Assembly: GCA_902797455.1 (NCBI GenBank)
Contig: CADBTE010000165.1
Span: forward strand, 1 to 21,702
DNA length: 21,702 nt
DNA from: an uncultured Planctomycetota bacterium
Lineage (GTDB): Bacteria; Planctomycetota; Planctomycetia; Pirellulales; Thermoguttaceae
Reading direction: 5' to 3'
The notes below the pieces were generated by a model that worked only from the letters and a program-made list of their open reading frames with translations, did no database searches and was not told the DNA's origin. Made by a program: the position numbers and the translations under genes. Position 1 is the first letter of the stretch. Each line of letters opens with the position of its first letter. Of this stretch, positions 1 to 8,318 are shown one piece after another.

Positions 1-1941
1 AAATTGGACGCCTGTCTGAAAGCAGGCGACGGCGGTGAGGCGACCGATGATTCAGGAGGATCGTTCAAGTGTATAGATCGGCTCCGTACCATGGCCGAGA
101 ACGGTGACGCACAGGCACAGTACAACTTGGGCTTCTGTCTGGACAAAGGCATCGGCGGCGAGAAAAATCCCGAGGAAGCCGTAAAATGGTTCCACATAGC
201 CGCCGAGCAAGGAGATGCAAAGGCACAGTATAGATTGGGTCTGTGTCTGATCAACGGCATCGGCTGCGAGAAAAACCTTGAGGAAGCCGTGAAATGGTTC
301 CGCATAGCCGCCGAGCAAGGATATGCATATGCGCAGTGCAGCTTGGGCAACTTTCTGAGATATGGCTTCGGCTGTGAGAAGAACCCTATGGAAGCCGTAA
401 AATGGCTCCGCATGGCTGCCGACCAAGGACAAGCACAGGATGAATTGTGTGCCTGCCTGAAAGCGGTCAACGGCAGTAAGATGACCGATGATTCGGAAGC
501 ATCGCTCAGGGATATAGATCGCCTCCGTAAAAAGGCCAAGAACGGGGATGCACAGGCCCAGTACAACTTGGGTGTCTGTCTGGTTAGTGGTATTGGCTGC
601 GAGACGAACCCAGAGGAAGCCGTAAAATGGTTCCGCAAAGCCGCGGAGCAGGGAAATACAGAGGCACAGTATAACTTGGCTCTGTGTCTGACCAACGGCA
701 TCGGCTGCGAAACGAATCCAGAAGAAGCCGTGAAATGGTTCCGCATGGCCGCCGAGCAGGGAAATACAGAGGCACAGTATAACTTGGCTGTGTGTCTGAC
801 CAACGGCATCGGCTGCGAGACGAACCCAGAGGAATCCGTAAAATGGTTCCGCAAAGCCGCCGAGCGGGGAGAAGTGGAGACACAGTGGAAATTGGGCCTC
901 TGTCTGATGAATGGCATCGGCTGCGAGAAGAACCTTGAGGAATCCGTAAAATGGTTCCGCATGGCCGCCGAGCAGGGAAATGCGAAGGCACAGTATAGTT
1001 TAGGCCTGTGTCTGACCAACGGTATCGGTTGCGAGAAGAGCCCCGTAGAGGCAGTAGAATGGCTCGGTGTGGCCGCCGAGCAAGGTTGTCCGAGAGCACC
1101 GGTTGAATTGGACGCCTGTCTGAAAGCAGGCGACGGCGGTGAGATGACCGATGATTCAGAAGTATCGTTCAGGGCTGTAGATCACCTCCGTACCATGGCC
1201 GAGAACGGTGATGCACAGGCACAGCGTAACTTGGGCTTCTGTCTGGACAAAGGCATCGGCTGCGAGAAGAACCCAGAAGAAGCCGTGAAATGGTTTCGCA
1301 TGGCCGCCGAGCAAGGAGATGCACAGGCACAGTATAACTTGGGTATCTATCTGTTCCATGGTAAAGGCGGCAAGGAGAACCCAGAGGAAGCCGAGAAATG
1401 GTTTCGTATGGCCGCCGAGCAAGGATTTGCAGAGGCACAGTTTTGCTTAGGCGTAGGTCTGCAAGATGGTGTCGGATGCAAGAAGAACCCCAAAGAAGCT
1501 GTGAAATATTACCGTATGGCCGCCGAGCAAGGGCATGCAGAGGCACAGTGTAACTTAGGCCTGTGTCTGGACAACGGCATCGGCTGCGAGAAGAACCCAG
1601 AAGAAGCAGTGAAATGGTTCCGCATGGCCGCCGAGCAAGGAGATGCACTGGCACAGTATAACATAGGCCTCAGTCTGACCAAAGGCATCGGCTGCAGGAA
1701 GAACCCCAAAGAAGCTGTGAAATATTACCGTATGGCCGCCGAGCAGGGGCATGCGGAGGCACAGTGTAAATTGGGCCTCTGTCTGGTGGAAGGCATCGGC
1801 TGCGAGAAGAACCTTGAGGAAGCCATAGAATGGTTCCACAAAATCCCCGAGCGAGGAGATGCGGAGGCACAGAATAACTTGGGCTCCTGTCAGGACAATG
1901 GCATCGGCTGCGAGAAGAATCCGGAGGAAGCAGTGAAATGA
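1..1941 (+). CDS. Sel1-repeat (TPR-like) protein, 5'-partial and 3'-truncated
   Basis: The reading frame is open at the left edge, so the true start lies outside the window. The protein consists of about 15 Sel1-like repeats of 36 residues, each with the pattern A-Q-Y-N-L-G...G-I-G-C-E-K-N-P-E-E-A-V-K-W-F-R-M-A-A-E-Q-G. Sel1 repeats fold as alpha-alpha solenoids and usually mediate protein-protein contacts; no catalytic domain is visible. Three longer segments, beginning near residues 2, 147 and 360, replace the normal repeat start with a spacer of the type CLKAGDGGEMTDDSE followed by a D-x-L-R-x-x-A-x-N-G helix. The repeat array is cut at 1939-1941, where TGA stands at the position of the invariant Trp codon (TGG) of the K-W-F motif, and repeat sequence continues beyond it. 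The product may therefore be truncated. Partner and cell location are unknown because the N-terminus is missing. Confidence 0.88.
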   Translation, partial: KLDACLKAGDGGEATDDSGGSFKCIDRLRTMAENGDAQAQYNLGFCLDKGIGGEKNPEEAVKWFHIAAEQGDAKAQYRLGLCLINGIGCEKNLEEAVKWFRIAAEQGYAYAQCSLGNFLRYGFGCEKNPMEAVKWLRMAADQGQAQDELCACLKAVNGSKMTDDSEASLRDIDRLRKKAKNGDAQAQYNLGVCLVSGIGCETNPEEAVKWFRKAAEQGNTEAQYNLALCLTNGIGCETNPEEAVKWFRMAAEQGNTEAQYNLAVCLTNGIGCETNPEESVKWFRKAAERGEVETQWKLGLCLMNGIGCEKNLEESVKWFRMAAEQGNAKAQYSLGLCLTNGIGCEKSPVEAVEWLGVAAEQGCPRAPVELDACLKAGDGGEMTDDSEVSFRAVDHLRTMAENGDAQAQRNLGFCLDKGIGCEKNPEEAVKWFRMAAEQGDAQAQYNLGIYLFHGKGGKENPEEAEKWFRMAAEQGFAEAQFCLGVGLQDGVGCKKNPKEAVKYYRMAAEQGHAEAQCNLGLCLDNGIGCEKNPEEAVKWFRMAAEQGDALAQYNIGLSLTKGIGCRKNPKEAVKYYRMAAEQGHAEAQCKLGLCLVEGIGCEKNLEEAIEWFHKIPERGDAEAQNNLGSCQDNGIGCEKNPEEAVK

Positions 1942-2090
1942 TTCCGAATAGCCGCCGAACAAGGGTATACAGATGCACCGTTTAACTTGAGCAGCGTCTG
2001 TTCCATGGCGTCGGCTGCAAGAAGAACCGTGAGGAAGCCATGAAATGGTTCCGAATGGCTGCCGACCAAGGTCATGAGAAGGCACAACTG
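1..2090 (+). repeat. Tandem 108-bp coding repeats (Sel1 units) with a higher-order duplication
   Basis: The DNA repeats in units of 108 bp (36 codons), with many near-identical stretches such as gccgccgagcaaggagatgc. Superimposed on this, the segment from 4 to about 170 is nearly identical to 1108 to about 1270, including the unusual spacer module. A more diverged copy of that module lies around 440-600. This suggests that blocks of several repeats were duplicated as larger units. Such arrays can expand or contract by recombination. Confidence 0.85.
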
Positions 2091-2126
2091 GCACAAAAGA
2101 TTATGGAGCCGGATGTGAAGCTTTAG
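1942..2126 (+). pseudogene. Detached 3' end of the Sel1-repeat gene
   Basis: Immediately after the TGA at 1939-1941 the same frame continues as F-R-I-A-A-E-Q-G, the expected end of the interrupted repeat, and then Y-T-D-A-P-F-N-L. Near 1990-1995 the repeat pattern moves to another frame. From 1995 it reads R-L-F-H-G-V-G-C-K-K-N-R-E-E-A-M-K-W-F-R-M-A-A-D-Q-G, a last full repeat, then a natural-looking C-terminus ending at TAG 2124-2126. Aligning to the repeat pattern needs one missing base around 1990-1994. Two independent lesions argue for real decay rather than stop-codon recoding. Sequencing or assembly error in a repetitive region remains possible. Confidence 0.75.
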
Positions 2127-2170
2127 GCAATTTCAACGTGATTAGTCGTACTGTTTCATGACACTGAGTC

Positions 2171-2192
2171 TATATAAATCAGTTCCGAGGAG
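2171..2192 (+). promoter_or_regulatory. Possible -10 element and Shine-Dalgarno site of the small ORF at 2199
   Basis: A TATATAAA stretch at 2171-2178 could serve as a -10 element, but the -35 region is weak. GAGGAG at 2187-2192 is a strong SD, six bases before the ATG at 2199. The SD is the stronger of the two signals and decides the start. A -10 at 2171 would put the transcript start almost on the SD, so transcription could instead begin further upstream. Confidence 0.4.
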
Positions 2193-2198
2193 TGACCA

Positions 2199-2396
2199 AT
2201 GAACAATCCAAAATTATCTTTGAGTGATATTTTTGTGAACATTCATTCGTTGACTTTGACGATTGCGTCTTGTCTGTGTCTGTTCCCCGGGAGTAGCTTG
2301 TACCGCCGGGGGGATCCCAAAACATGGGTTCTCCCGGAATTCTGGGAAGATCAATGTCTATGGATAAACCGGGATAGGTTCTTCAGCTTGAAGTGA
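2199..2396 (+). CDS. Small hypothetical protein, 65 aa
   Basis: I do not recognise this protein. It is a short ORF starting at ATG with a strong SD (GAGGAG, spacing six bases) and ending 12 bases before an intrinsic terminator hairpin, so it looks like a self-contained transcription unit. Residues about 16-32 are moderately hydrophobic (S-L-T-L-T-I-A-S-C-L-C-L-F) and could be a weak membrane segment or signal. The C-terminal half is rich in Trp, Arg and charged residues (W-V-L-P-E-F-W-E-D-Q-C-L-W-I-N-R). It may also be a remnant of a longer gene or a leader ORF. Existence as a gene is moderately supported; function is unknown. Confidence 0.45.
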   Translation: MNNPKLSLSDIFVNIHSLTLTIASCLCLFPGSSLYRRGDPKTWVLPEFWEDQCLWINRDRFFSLK

Positions 2397-2408
2397 TCTG
2401 TGTTTCTG

Positions 2409-2431
2409 AAGCCGTGGGGCTTTCTTTTTTT
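2409..2431 (+). terminator. Intrinsic terminator after the small ORF
   Basis: The stem AAGCC (2409-2413) pairs with GGCTT (2418-2422) around a four-base loop, and is followed by a T-rich run (2421-2431, one C). The stem is short, but its position 12 bases after the 2396 stop and the T tract support a plus-strand terminator. It has no T tract for the opposite strand, so it probably does not serve smc. Confidence 0.55.
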
Positions 2432-2537
2432 ACCCTCTGGATATGTTCTCTTCCCCCAGATGTCCGGAAGAACCATTCTTCTCGAAGTCTGTTTTGGATC
2501 GCAATTCTTCTTGAAAAGTACAATCTTATATCCTCTT

Positions 2538-5500
2538 TTACGCGCTTTTGCGCTCTGACCGGATGTTTAAACCGTCCTTGGTATCGCGCAGGTGAACCTC
2601 GCCGTTTTCCCCCACCTCGTCGAACTCGACCGAGACGAGCTTCGAGACCCCCGGATCCTGCATGGTGATGCCGTACATTGTCTTGGTGCACATCATCGTC
2701 TTTTTTGAGTGGGTGATGATCAAAAACTGAGTGTCCGTCTTGAACTCCTGAATGACTGTCGTGAATCGGCCGACATTCCCTTCGTCCAGCGCGGCGTCGA
2801 CCTCGTCGAGGATGCAGACCGGTCCGGCGTGGCAGCGGAAGATCGCCAGCAGGAACGCCACGCAGGTGAGCGTCTTCTCGCCGCCGGAAAGGAGCATCAC
2901 GTTCCTGAGGTCTTTCCCCGGAGGACGGACGAGGATATCGATCCCCGACTCCATCGGGCAATCGGGGTCCGCAAAGACTAAGTCGGCGTGTCCGCCGCCA
3001 AAGAGCTTCTGGAAGATTTCGTTGAAGTAAATCTTGACCTCGTCGAAGGTCTCGTCAAAGAGCCGCTGGCTGTCGACGTTGACCCGATCGATCAGCCGCC
3101 GGATTTTCTTGCGGCCGTCCGACAGGTCGTTGTATTGGCTGGAGACCCTCTTGTACCGCTTCTCGAGCGACTCGAGCGCGTCGATGGCTTCAAGGTTGAC
3201 GTTTCCGATTCGGCTGAGCTTTTGCTTTAAGTCGTTGATCTCCCGCTGGCACCCTTCTTGATCGAAATTCGCTTCGTCGAGCTCGTCGAGTTCGTTCTCG
3301 GACGGCGCGCCTCCGTCGGGTGTTTCCGCGGCCTCGGTTCCGTTAGTTACGGGGTTATCATCGGCCGATTCCGCTTCAGCGCGGGCGCGAAGCTCCTCAA
3401 AGCGGCGATTGGCCTCTTCCAGATCGACCCCGTAATCTTCCATAAGGCGGTCGGCGAGCGTGTGATTTTCGTTCTCCAAGGCCTCGATACTGCCGCTGAG
3501 TCGGAACAATTGTTCCCGATTGCCGTTGATCTTTTGTTCACAGCGTCTGATCTGTGACTCGGTTTGCTTTTTCTCTGCGGCCAGTTTGCAGCGGACTCGG
3601 TACAGATCGTTTCTTTGCCGGAGATTCTCTTCTTTTTGGGAGTACAGATCGGCCAGTGTCCCGCCGTCGGCGAGGATCGTCAGTTCACAGGCCTGACGGC
3701 GGGCGCTTAACTCATCACAGCGGCTGCGGTGTGCCTCGAGGATCTTTTGCTGTCCCGAACGGGTCTGCTCGTATTGCTGGCGGCTGTTTTTCAGCAGCTC
3801 GAGTTCCGTTTCGCTTTTTGCCTTCTCGATCTTCAGGGCGTTGGTCTCTTCGGCCTCGGCGCCGCAGCGCTTCTCGGTGACCGCGCGTTTCCGCTCGATA
3901 CGTTCCGCTTCCAGCCGTGTTTCTTCGGCCTGTAAATGCAGTTCGTCAATCTGTGCCTGAGTCTGGTCGATGATCGGGGCCAGGCGGGCGGCCTCGGCGG
4001 CCGCCTGGCCGATTTCTTTATTCAGCGCTTTCAGGTCGCGTTTAATCGACCGGCGCTGCTGTCCATTCTTGACACGGCGCAGACGAATATCGTCGAGCGA
4101 TCGGTTCGCCTCGGCAAGATCGTTTTCGATCGTTTTCAGCTGCTGATCGACCCCCTGGAGCGCCTTGTCCAAAGTACGAAGTTTTCTCGCCCCCGAGGCG
4201 ATCTGATTTTTGAGGGTCACCCGCTCGTCGAGAAGCTGACGCAGTTCGCTTCGGCGGGTGATCCAGCCGCCGGACGATTGCGCCGGACCGACGACGAAGG
4301 TCCCGTTGGCGTTGAGCGCCTGGCCGGCCAGCGTGATGAAGTTCGTTCGGCCGTCACTTTTCTTATAGAGCTTCTTGGCGACGCTCAGTGATTCGACAAT
4401 CCATGTTCGGCCCAGAAGACGCCAGACAAGATGCTCAAACTCCGGATCGGTCTCGACAAACCGGTCGGCCCGGCCTAGGACACCGGGGACCCCGTCGTAG
4501 ACGCCGGGGGCGAGGCGCTGCTCGTCTTTGGGGTGGCGCTCGGGCCAGATAAAACTGACCTTGCCGGCGAACGACTGTTCATTCTCCTCAATATAGCGGA
4601 ACAGTTCCGGATCGGGGGAGACGACGATATGCTCGGCGTCGGCTCCCAACGCCAGTTCGATGATATGCGCCGCCTCGACGTTGACCCGGATCAAGTCGGC
4701 CACCAGGCCATGAACATGGCGGAACGGCCCCGTCGGATCGGCGGCGCGGGTGAGGATTTCCTGAACCCCCTCGCCGAGACCGTCTTTTTTACGGAGAAGG
4801 TCTTCCAGAAGAGAGATTCGCTCGTTCATCCCCAAAAGGCGCAGCTTCTTGTCTTCGTACTCCTGACTTTGAACCTGACGGCGATCGCTGAGATTCTCTT
4901 TTCGTGCGGTCAGCTCCCTTTTGGTCTCTTCATTGCGCCGAATCTGGCTGACCAAAGTCGTGACGTCGCCGCGGATCGTCCCCTGATCATTGACCGATTC
5001 GGCCAATTGACAGCGCAGATCCCAGAGTTGTTTGTTGTTTTTCTCTTGAGTGTCGAGAAGGTTATCGCGCCGCTGCCTCATCGTTCCGAGCTCAATTTCG
5101 AGCCGTTCCGACGAAAGAGTCGACTCCCGAAGTGTTTGGGCCAGCTCTTCGCCCCGGCTGGTCAGCAGCTCGAGTTTCTTGCCGAGAATCTCCTGGCGAA
5201 GTGTCCCTGTGTCGAAGCGCCCGGTGGCGCGGCGCAGGCGGCCGCGAGCCTCGAGGATGCTTTGATCGGTCTTGAGCATGAGATTCTCGAGGTCGCCTCG
5301 ATTGGAGTTGATCTCCAGGAGCTGACGGCCATGCTTGACGATCTCTTCGTCGAGCGAATCGAGCTGGCTGTACTGGAGTTCCGCCGCGGATTCGATCGAG
5401 GCGATGTTTTCCCGCAGCTGGGCGATTTCCCCGTCTAAGACCAGAAGCCGGCCGTCGAGCTTGTCAAGACGTTCGGCTTGGCCGCTGTTCTCGGTCTCGG

Positions 5501-6290
5501 CCTCGGCGCGCCTGTTTTCGGCCGCCTGACTTTCGGCGGTGAGCTTATCGAGCAGCAGGCGATATTCCTCGGCTTTTTTGTAGCGGCCCCGCCACTGAAT
5601 CAGTCCCAGTTCGGTCCGCAGTGTTCGGAGCCGTTCGGTGTACTGGCGGTAGAGCTGCGCTTTTCCCGCCTGCGATTTTGTCGTCCGCAGCTGAGTTTCC
5701 AGCTCGGAGACAATATCGGAGAGACGAACCATATTCTGTTCGACTTTCTCGAGACGACGGGTGACCTCCTGCTTTTTCGCGTTGAATCGAGCCACCCCGG
5801 CCGCCTCTTCCAGGACACTGCGCCGCTGGGCCGACGTACTCTGAAGAAGGAGCTCCACGCGTCCCTGCTCGATGATGCTGTACGCCTGAAGCCCCAGACC
5901 GGTTCCGCTGAGCAGTTCCCGGATATCCTTTAAACGTGCCCCCTGTCTGTTGATGAGATATTCTGACTCACCGCTGCGATAAACCCGGCGGGTGATCGCG
6001 ACCGTGGGGGAATCGAACTGGAGGAAACGCTCGGCATTGTCGAACGTTAGCGTTACTTCGGCCATACTGGCGGCGGGCCGCGTTTCGGAACCGTTGAAGA
6101 TGACATCGGTCATCTCACCGCCGCGCAGTTTTTTGACGCTCTGTTCCCCTAAAACCCACTTGATGGCGTCGACGATATTCGACTTCCCGGAACCGTTCGG
6201 ACCGACAAGAGCGGAGATGCCCTGCGCGAAGTCCATTCGCGTACGGTCGGCAAAGCTCTTAAAGCCGGACAGTTCAAGGGATTTTAGCAT
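2538..6290 (-). CDS. smc: Chromosome segregation ATPase SMC
   Basis: Structural maintenance of chromosomes protein, the core of bacterial condensin, which compacts and segregates the nucleoid with ScpA and ScpB (neither is in this window). About 1250 residues. The N-terminal head has the Walker A motif G-P-N-G-S-G-K-S at about 30-37, preceded by the typical L-x-L-x-G-F-K-S-F-A-D. Two long coiled-coil arms flank a hinge at about 510-640. The C-terminal head has the signature L-S-G-G-E-K at about 1134-1139, Walker B C-I-L-D-E-V-D at about 1159-1165 and an I-T-H-S-K switch motif. An acidic low-complexity insert (D-D-N-P-V-T-N-G-T-E...) lies in the second coiled coil near residue 1000. I chose ATG 6290 because family homology begins at M-L-K-S-L-E-L; an in-frame GTG at 6323 would add 11 residues encoded inside a palindrome. 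No clear SD is seen. Length is slightly above the usual 1150-1200. Confidence 0.96.
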   Translation of the reverse strand: MLKSLELSGFKSFADRTRMDFAQGISALVGPNGSGKSNIVDAIKWVLGEQSVKKLRGGEMTDVIFNGSETRPAASMAEVTLTFDNAERFLQFDSPTVAITRRVYRSGESEYLINRQGARLKDIRELLSGTGLGLQAYSIIEQGRVELLLQSTSAQRRSVLEEAAGVARFNAKKQEVTRRLEKVEQNMVRLSDIVSELETQLRTTKSQAGKAQLYRQYTERLRTLRTELGLIQWRGRYKKAEEYRLLLDKLTAESQAAENRRAEAETENSGQAERLDKLDGRLLVLDGEIAQLRENIASIESAAELQYSQLDSLDEEIVKHGRQLLEINSNRGDLENLMLKTDQSILEARGRLRRATGRFDTGTLRQEILGKKLELLTSRGEELAQTLRESTLSSERLEIELGTMRQRRDNLLDTQEKNNKQLWDLRCQLAESVNDQGTIRGDVTTLVSQIRRNEETKRELTARKENLSDRRQVQSQEYEDKKLRLLGMNERISLLEDLLRKKDGLGEGVQEILTRAADPTGPFRHVHGLVADLIRVNVEAAHIIELALGADAEHIVVSPDPELFRYIEENEQSFAGKVSFIWPERHPKDEQRLAPGVYDGVPGVLGRADRFVETDPEFEHLVWRLLGRTWIVESLSVAKKLYKKSDGRTNFITLAGQALNANGTFVVGPAQSSGGWITRRSELRQLLDERVTLKNQIASGARKLRTLDKALQGVDQQLKTIENDLAEANRSLDDIRLRRVKNGQQRRSIKRDLKALNKEIGQAAAEAARLAPIIDQTQAQIDELHLQAEETRLEAERIERKRAVTEKRCGAEAEETNALKIEKAKSETELELLKNSRQQYEQTRSGQQKILEAHRSRCDELSARRQACELTILADGGTLADLYSQKEENLRQRNDLYRVRCKLAAEKKQTESQIRRCEQKINGNREQLFRLSGSIEALENENHTLADRLMEDYGVDLEEANRRFEELRARAEAESADDNPVTNGTEAAETPDGGAPSENELDELDEANFDQEGCQREINDLKQKLSRIGNVNLEAIDALESLEKRYKRVSSQYNDLSDGRKKIRRLIDRVNVDSQRLFDETFDEVKIYFNEIFQKLFGGGHADLVFADPDCPMESGIDILVRPPGKDLRNVMLLSGGEKTLTCVAFLLAIFRCHAGPVCILDEVDAALDEGNVGRFTTVIQEFKTDTQFLIITHSKKTMMCTKTMYGITMQDPGVSKLVSVEFDEVGENGEVHLRDTKDGLNIRSERKSA

Positions 6291-6298
6291 AGACGGAC

Positions 6299-6327
6299 GG
6301 CACGCGCCGTGCCGAATCGGCACGGCG
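6299..6327. promoter_or_regulatory. GC-rich palindrome with overlapping alternative hairpins upstream of smc
   Basis: Between the stop of the FlgI-like gene (6341) and the smc start (6290) lies a near-perfect inverted repeat at 6305-6327: two 11-base arms (left arm CGCCGTGCCGA) around a single base. A third copy of the arm core, GGCAC at 6299-6303, can instead pair with GTGCC at 6309-6313. In a minus-strand transcript this gives two mutually exclusive hairpins directly before the smc start codon. No T tract follows, so it is not a standard terminator. It could be an operator, a translational hairpin or an RNA-processing site. Confidence 0.5.
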
Positions 6328-6340
6328 TTTCAACGGAGGA

Positions 6341-8287
6341 TCAGTAGGGAGTGTTGGCGGAATCTTGTTTGTCGGCGAAGACCGGGTCACTCGAGGAGGA
6401 CCCGGCCGGATCGTCTTCGGCAGGTTCTTCCTCGGGTTCGTCGCGGAACGTCTGCGAATAATCGATTTCGTCCGCATCGTCCTTCTTCGAGAAAAGATTC
6501 TTTGGATTCAGGCGAGACCAGACGGAGGTTTTCTCTTTTGTGGTGTCCCCCGCCAGACGGCGTTCCATCTCCTCAAGCTCACCGATGTCGCGGATTCTCT
6601 TAAACGCCGTGCTGTTGGCGCCCGGAAGCGCGTCGATGGCGAGCGTCGCCGGCGAGAGATTCCCCCCGACACTGCAGCACAGAATATCCTGCTTTTTGGC
6701 CTCCACCAGGAAATGAACCTGCTCGGCGTAGGTTCCCCCGACCGCGTCGATCGCCCGAATGATCGAGTCGAGCTGGCAGTCGGTGCGGCGTTCGGCGTCG
6801 ATGCCGCTTTTGTAGTGCTTGACCAGAACCTCGCCGCCGAGGCCGCGGACGGTGATTCGTCTTCCCGCGTCGATTTCGAACTTTCCGCGAAGCGCCAGAT
6901 TTTGCTTGCCGAAGAGAACCAGTTCGGGACGCTTGCTCATCGCGATATGAACCATCGGAGGACCGTCGCAGTTGAGGGCGTGGTAACTGAAGCGTCCTTC
7001 CATGATTTCCCCCTGAATCATCAGATCGGAGGGGTTTCGTGTCCAAAGAGCACGGAACGCGCCGTAACGGGTCTCGTTGCTGTTGGCGGAAAGCAGCTCG
7101 CGCAGCGCGGCGTCAACCTCGGGGCACGATTTTAAGGCGGTACCTAAGACAGCCATACAGCTGGGACGCAAAAGGGCGTTGTCCCGAGCCAGGGCGGCGA
7201 GAATTCTCGCCGCGTCGGCACGGTCTTCCCGGACGTTCATATAGGCCATCGCGGTGGCCGAATGGTAACGAATCGGCTCTTGATCGGACTTCATTCCCGC
7301 GCGGATCGCCTCGACCGCCAGGGGGTTATTCGGGCCGATCGCCTCGAGCTGGAGCGACGCCAATTCGGAGGTTTCGGGGTCGAAAAGTTTCGCGCGCAGC
7401 TCGTTGATCCGGCGGTTCATCTCATCGGGAGTCTCGAAGAAAGAGATGCAGCAGATGACGTTGACGTAGCGGTTGATGTTGTCCCGGTACTCGTCGGGGA
7501 CCACCAGGCTGATTCGCGAGGCCTGACCGGTGGCATGGGCCACCTTCTTTTTTGATCCGTTGCTCTTGTAACTGAAACGGTTGTTGATTACGTCTTCCAG
7601 CCGCTGCGCCACCCCGGCGCTGCGTTCTTCCTCTTTGATCGTCAGCCAGATGTCACGCGGACGGACAATCACCGCACCGCCGATGATTTTCCCCTGCTTG
7701 GCGGCGATCTTTTCCTCGCGCTCCCTCGTCTGAGGATCGAGAACAACCCGACCCGAAACCAAACCATCTAGCGCCCCCTTGTGGATGACGTCTGTCGCTA
7801 AATACTCGTGCAGCCGGGCGTTGGTGACAAATCCTCCCTCGATGGAGGTCGCCTCGCTTCCGGGGGGGAGAGAAACCTTAACATCGAGCCGATCCCCCTT
7901 GCGAGCCCCCGGCGGAACGACCACCTCTAAAAGCGCCACCGCTGTGGAGAGGGAGGCGATTCGGTGCTTGGCGGTTTTTTTCAGTTCGGGATCGCGCTGG
8001 AGCTCCTGCAGAACCATCGTCGTGTAGGTACTGGGCGGTTCGTCGGCCCCGGTGTCGGGGAGCCCCTCTACCAGGCAGACCCCCTCGATTTTGGCCAGCG
8101 TCATGTTCGACGGCCAAGCCAGGTCGCCGACCAAGCGTCCCTTATTCGAGATCACCCGTTTCTGTTCCTCTTTGACAGGGTCTTTCTTGGGCGGATTGAA
8201 TTTATTGCATCCGTGCAGGGAAAGGCAGAAGACGCACAGCAGGAGAAGAAGAATTCTCCGTTGAACGGCTTTTGGTCTGGTGCTCAT
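6341..8287 (-). CDS. FlgI-like (flagellar P-ring-related) lipoprotein with HEAT-like repeats
   Basis: Predicted lipoprotein of 648 residues. A basic start and a leucine-rich stretch end in the lipobox L-H-G-C with Cys27, so it is probably anchored on the periplasmic side. Residues about 65-260 resemble FlgI, the flagellar P-ring protein: I-E-G-V-C-L-V-E-G-L-P-D-T-G corresponds to FlgI's G-Y-G-L-V-V-G-L-N-G-T-G-D, and G-D-R-L-D-V-K-V (about 131-138), followed by A-T-S-I-E-G-G, to the conserved G-D-x-x-D-V-x-V...A-x-S-L-x-G-G. Residues about 310-420 look like HEAT repeats. The C-terminus is acidic and serine-rich. FlgI is normally about 350 residues and not a lipoprotein, and no other flagellar gene is nearby. 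ATG 8287 fits the signal sequence best; an in-frame ATG at 8338 is possible. smc lies 50 bases downstream on the same strand. A P-ring role is not implied by this architecture. Confidence 0.72.
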   Translation of the reverse strand: MSTRPKAVQRRILLLLLCVFCLSLHGCNKFNPPKKDPVKEEQKRVISNKGRLVGDLAWPSNMTLAKIEGVCLVEGLPDTGADEPPSTYTTMVLQELQRDPELKKTAKHRIASLSTAVALLEVVVPPGARKGDRLDVKVSLPPGSEATSIEGGFVTNARLHEYLATDVIHKGALDGLVSGRVVLDPQTREREEKIAAKQGKIIGGAVIVRPRDIWLTIKEEERSAGVAQRLEDVINNRFSYKSNGSKKKVAHATGQASRISLVVPDEYRDNINRYVNVICCISFFETPDEMNRRINELRAKLFDPETSELASLQLEAIGPNNPLAVEAIRAGMKSDQEPIRYHSATAMAYMNVREDRADAARILAALARDNALLRPSCMAVLGTALKSCPEVDAALRELLSANSNETRYGAFRALWTRNPSDLMIQGEIMEGRFSYHALNCDGPPMVHIAMSKRPELVLFGKQNLALRGKFEIDAGRRITVRGLGGEVLVKHYKSGIDAERRTDCQLDSIIRAIDAVGGTYAEQVHFLVEAKKQDILCCSVGGNLSPATLAIDALPGANSTAFKRIRDIGELEEMERRLAGDTTKEKTSVWSRLNPKNLFSKKDDADEIDYSQTFRDEPEEEPAEDDPAGSSSSDPVFADKQDSANTPY

Positions 8288-8318
8288 CACAACGTCCGTG
8301 TCTTGAGTTTCCTCCGGC

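Noticed and set aside
1939..1941. TGA read as tryptophan (alternative genetic code)
   Set aside because: TGA ends other genes at their expected C-termini, such as ispG, the symporter and the membrane protein, and the Sel1 tail also carries a frameshift.
1..2090. CRISPR-like array
   Set aside because: The 108-bp repeats are contiguous, coding and without unique spacers; they are Sel1 protein repeats.
52..2096. Several minus-strand frames opposite the Sel1 array
   Set aside because: They are repetitive antisense translations of the 108-bp units and have no independent support.
4533..5438. Plus-strand 301-codon frame inside smc
   Set aside because: It lies entirely antisense to the well-supported SMC coiled coil and hinge; GC-rich codons leave the opposite strand open. 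No SD or family pattern was seen.
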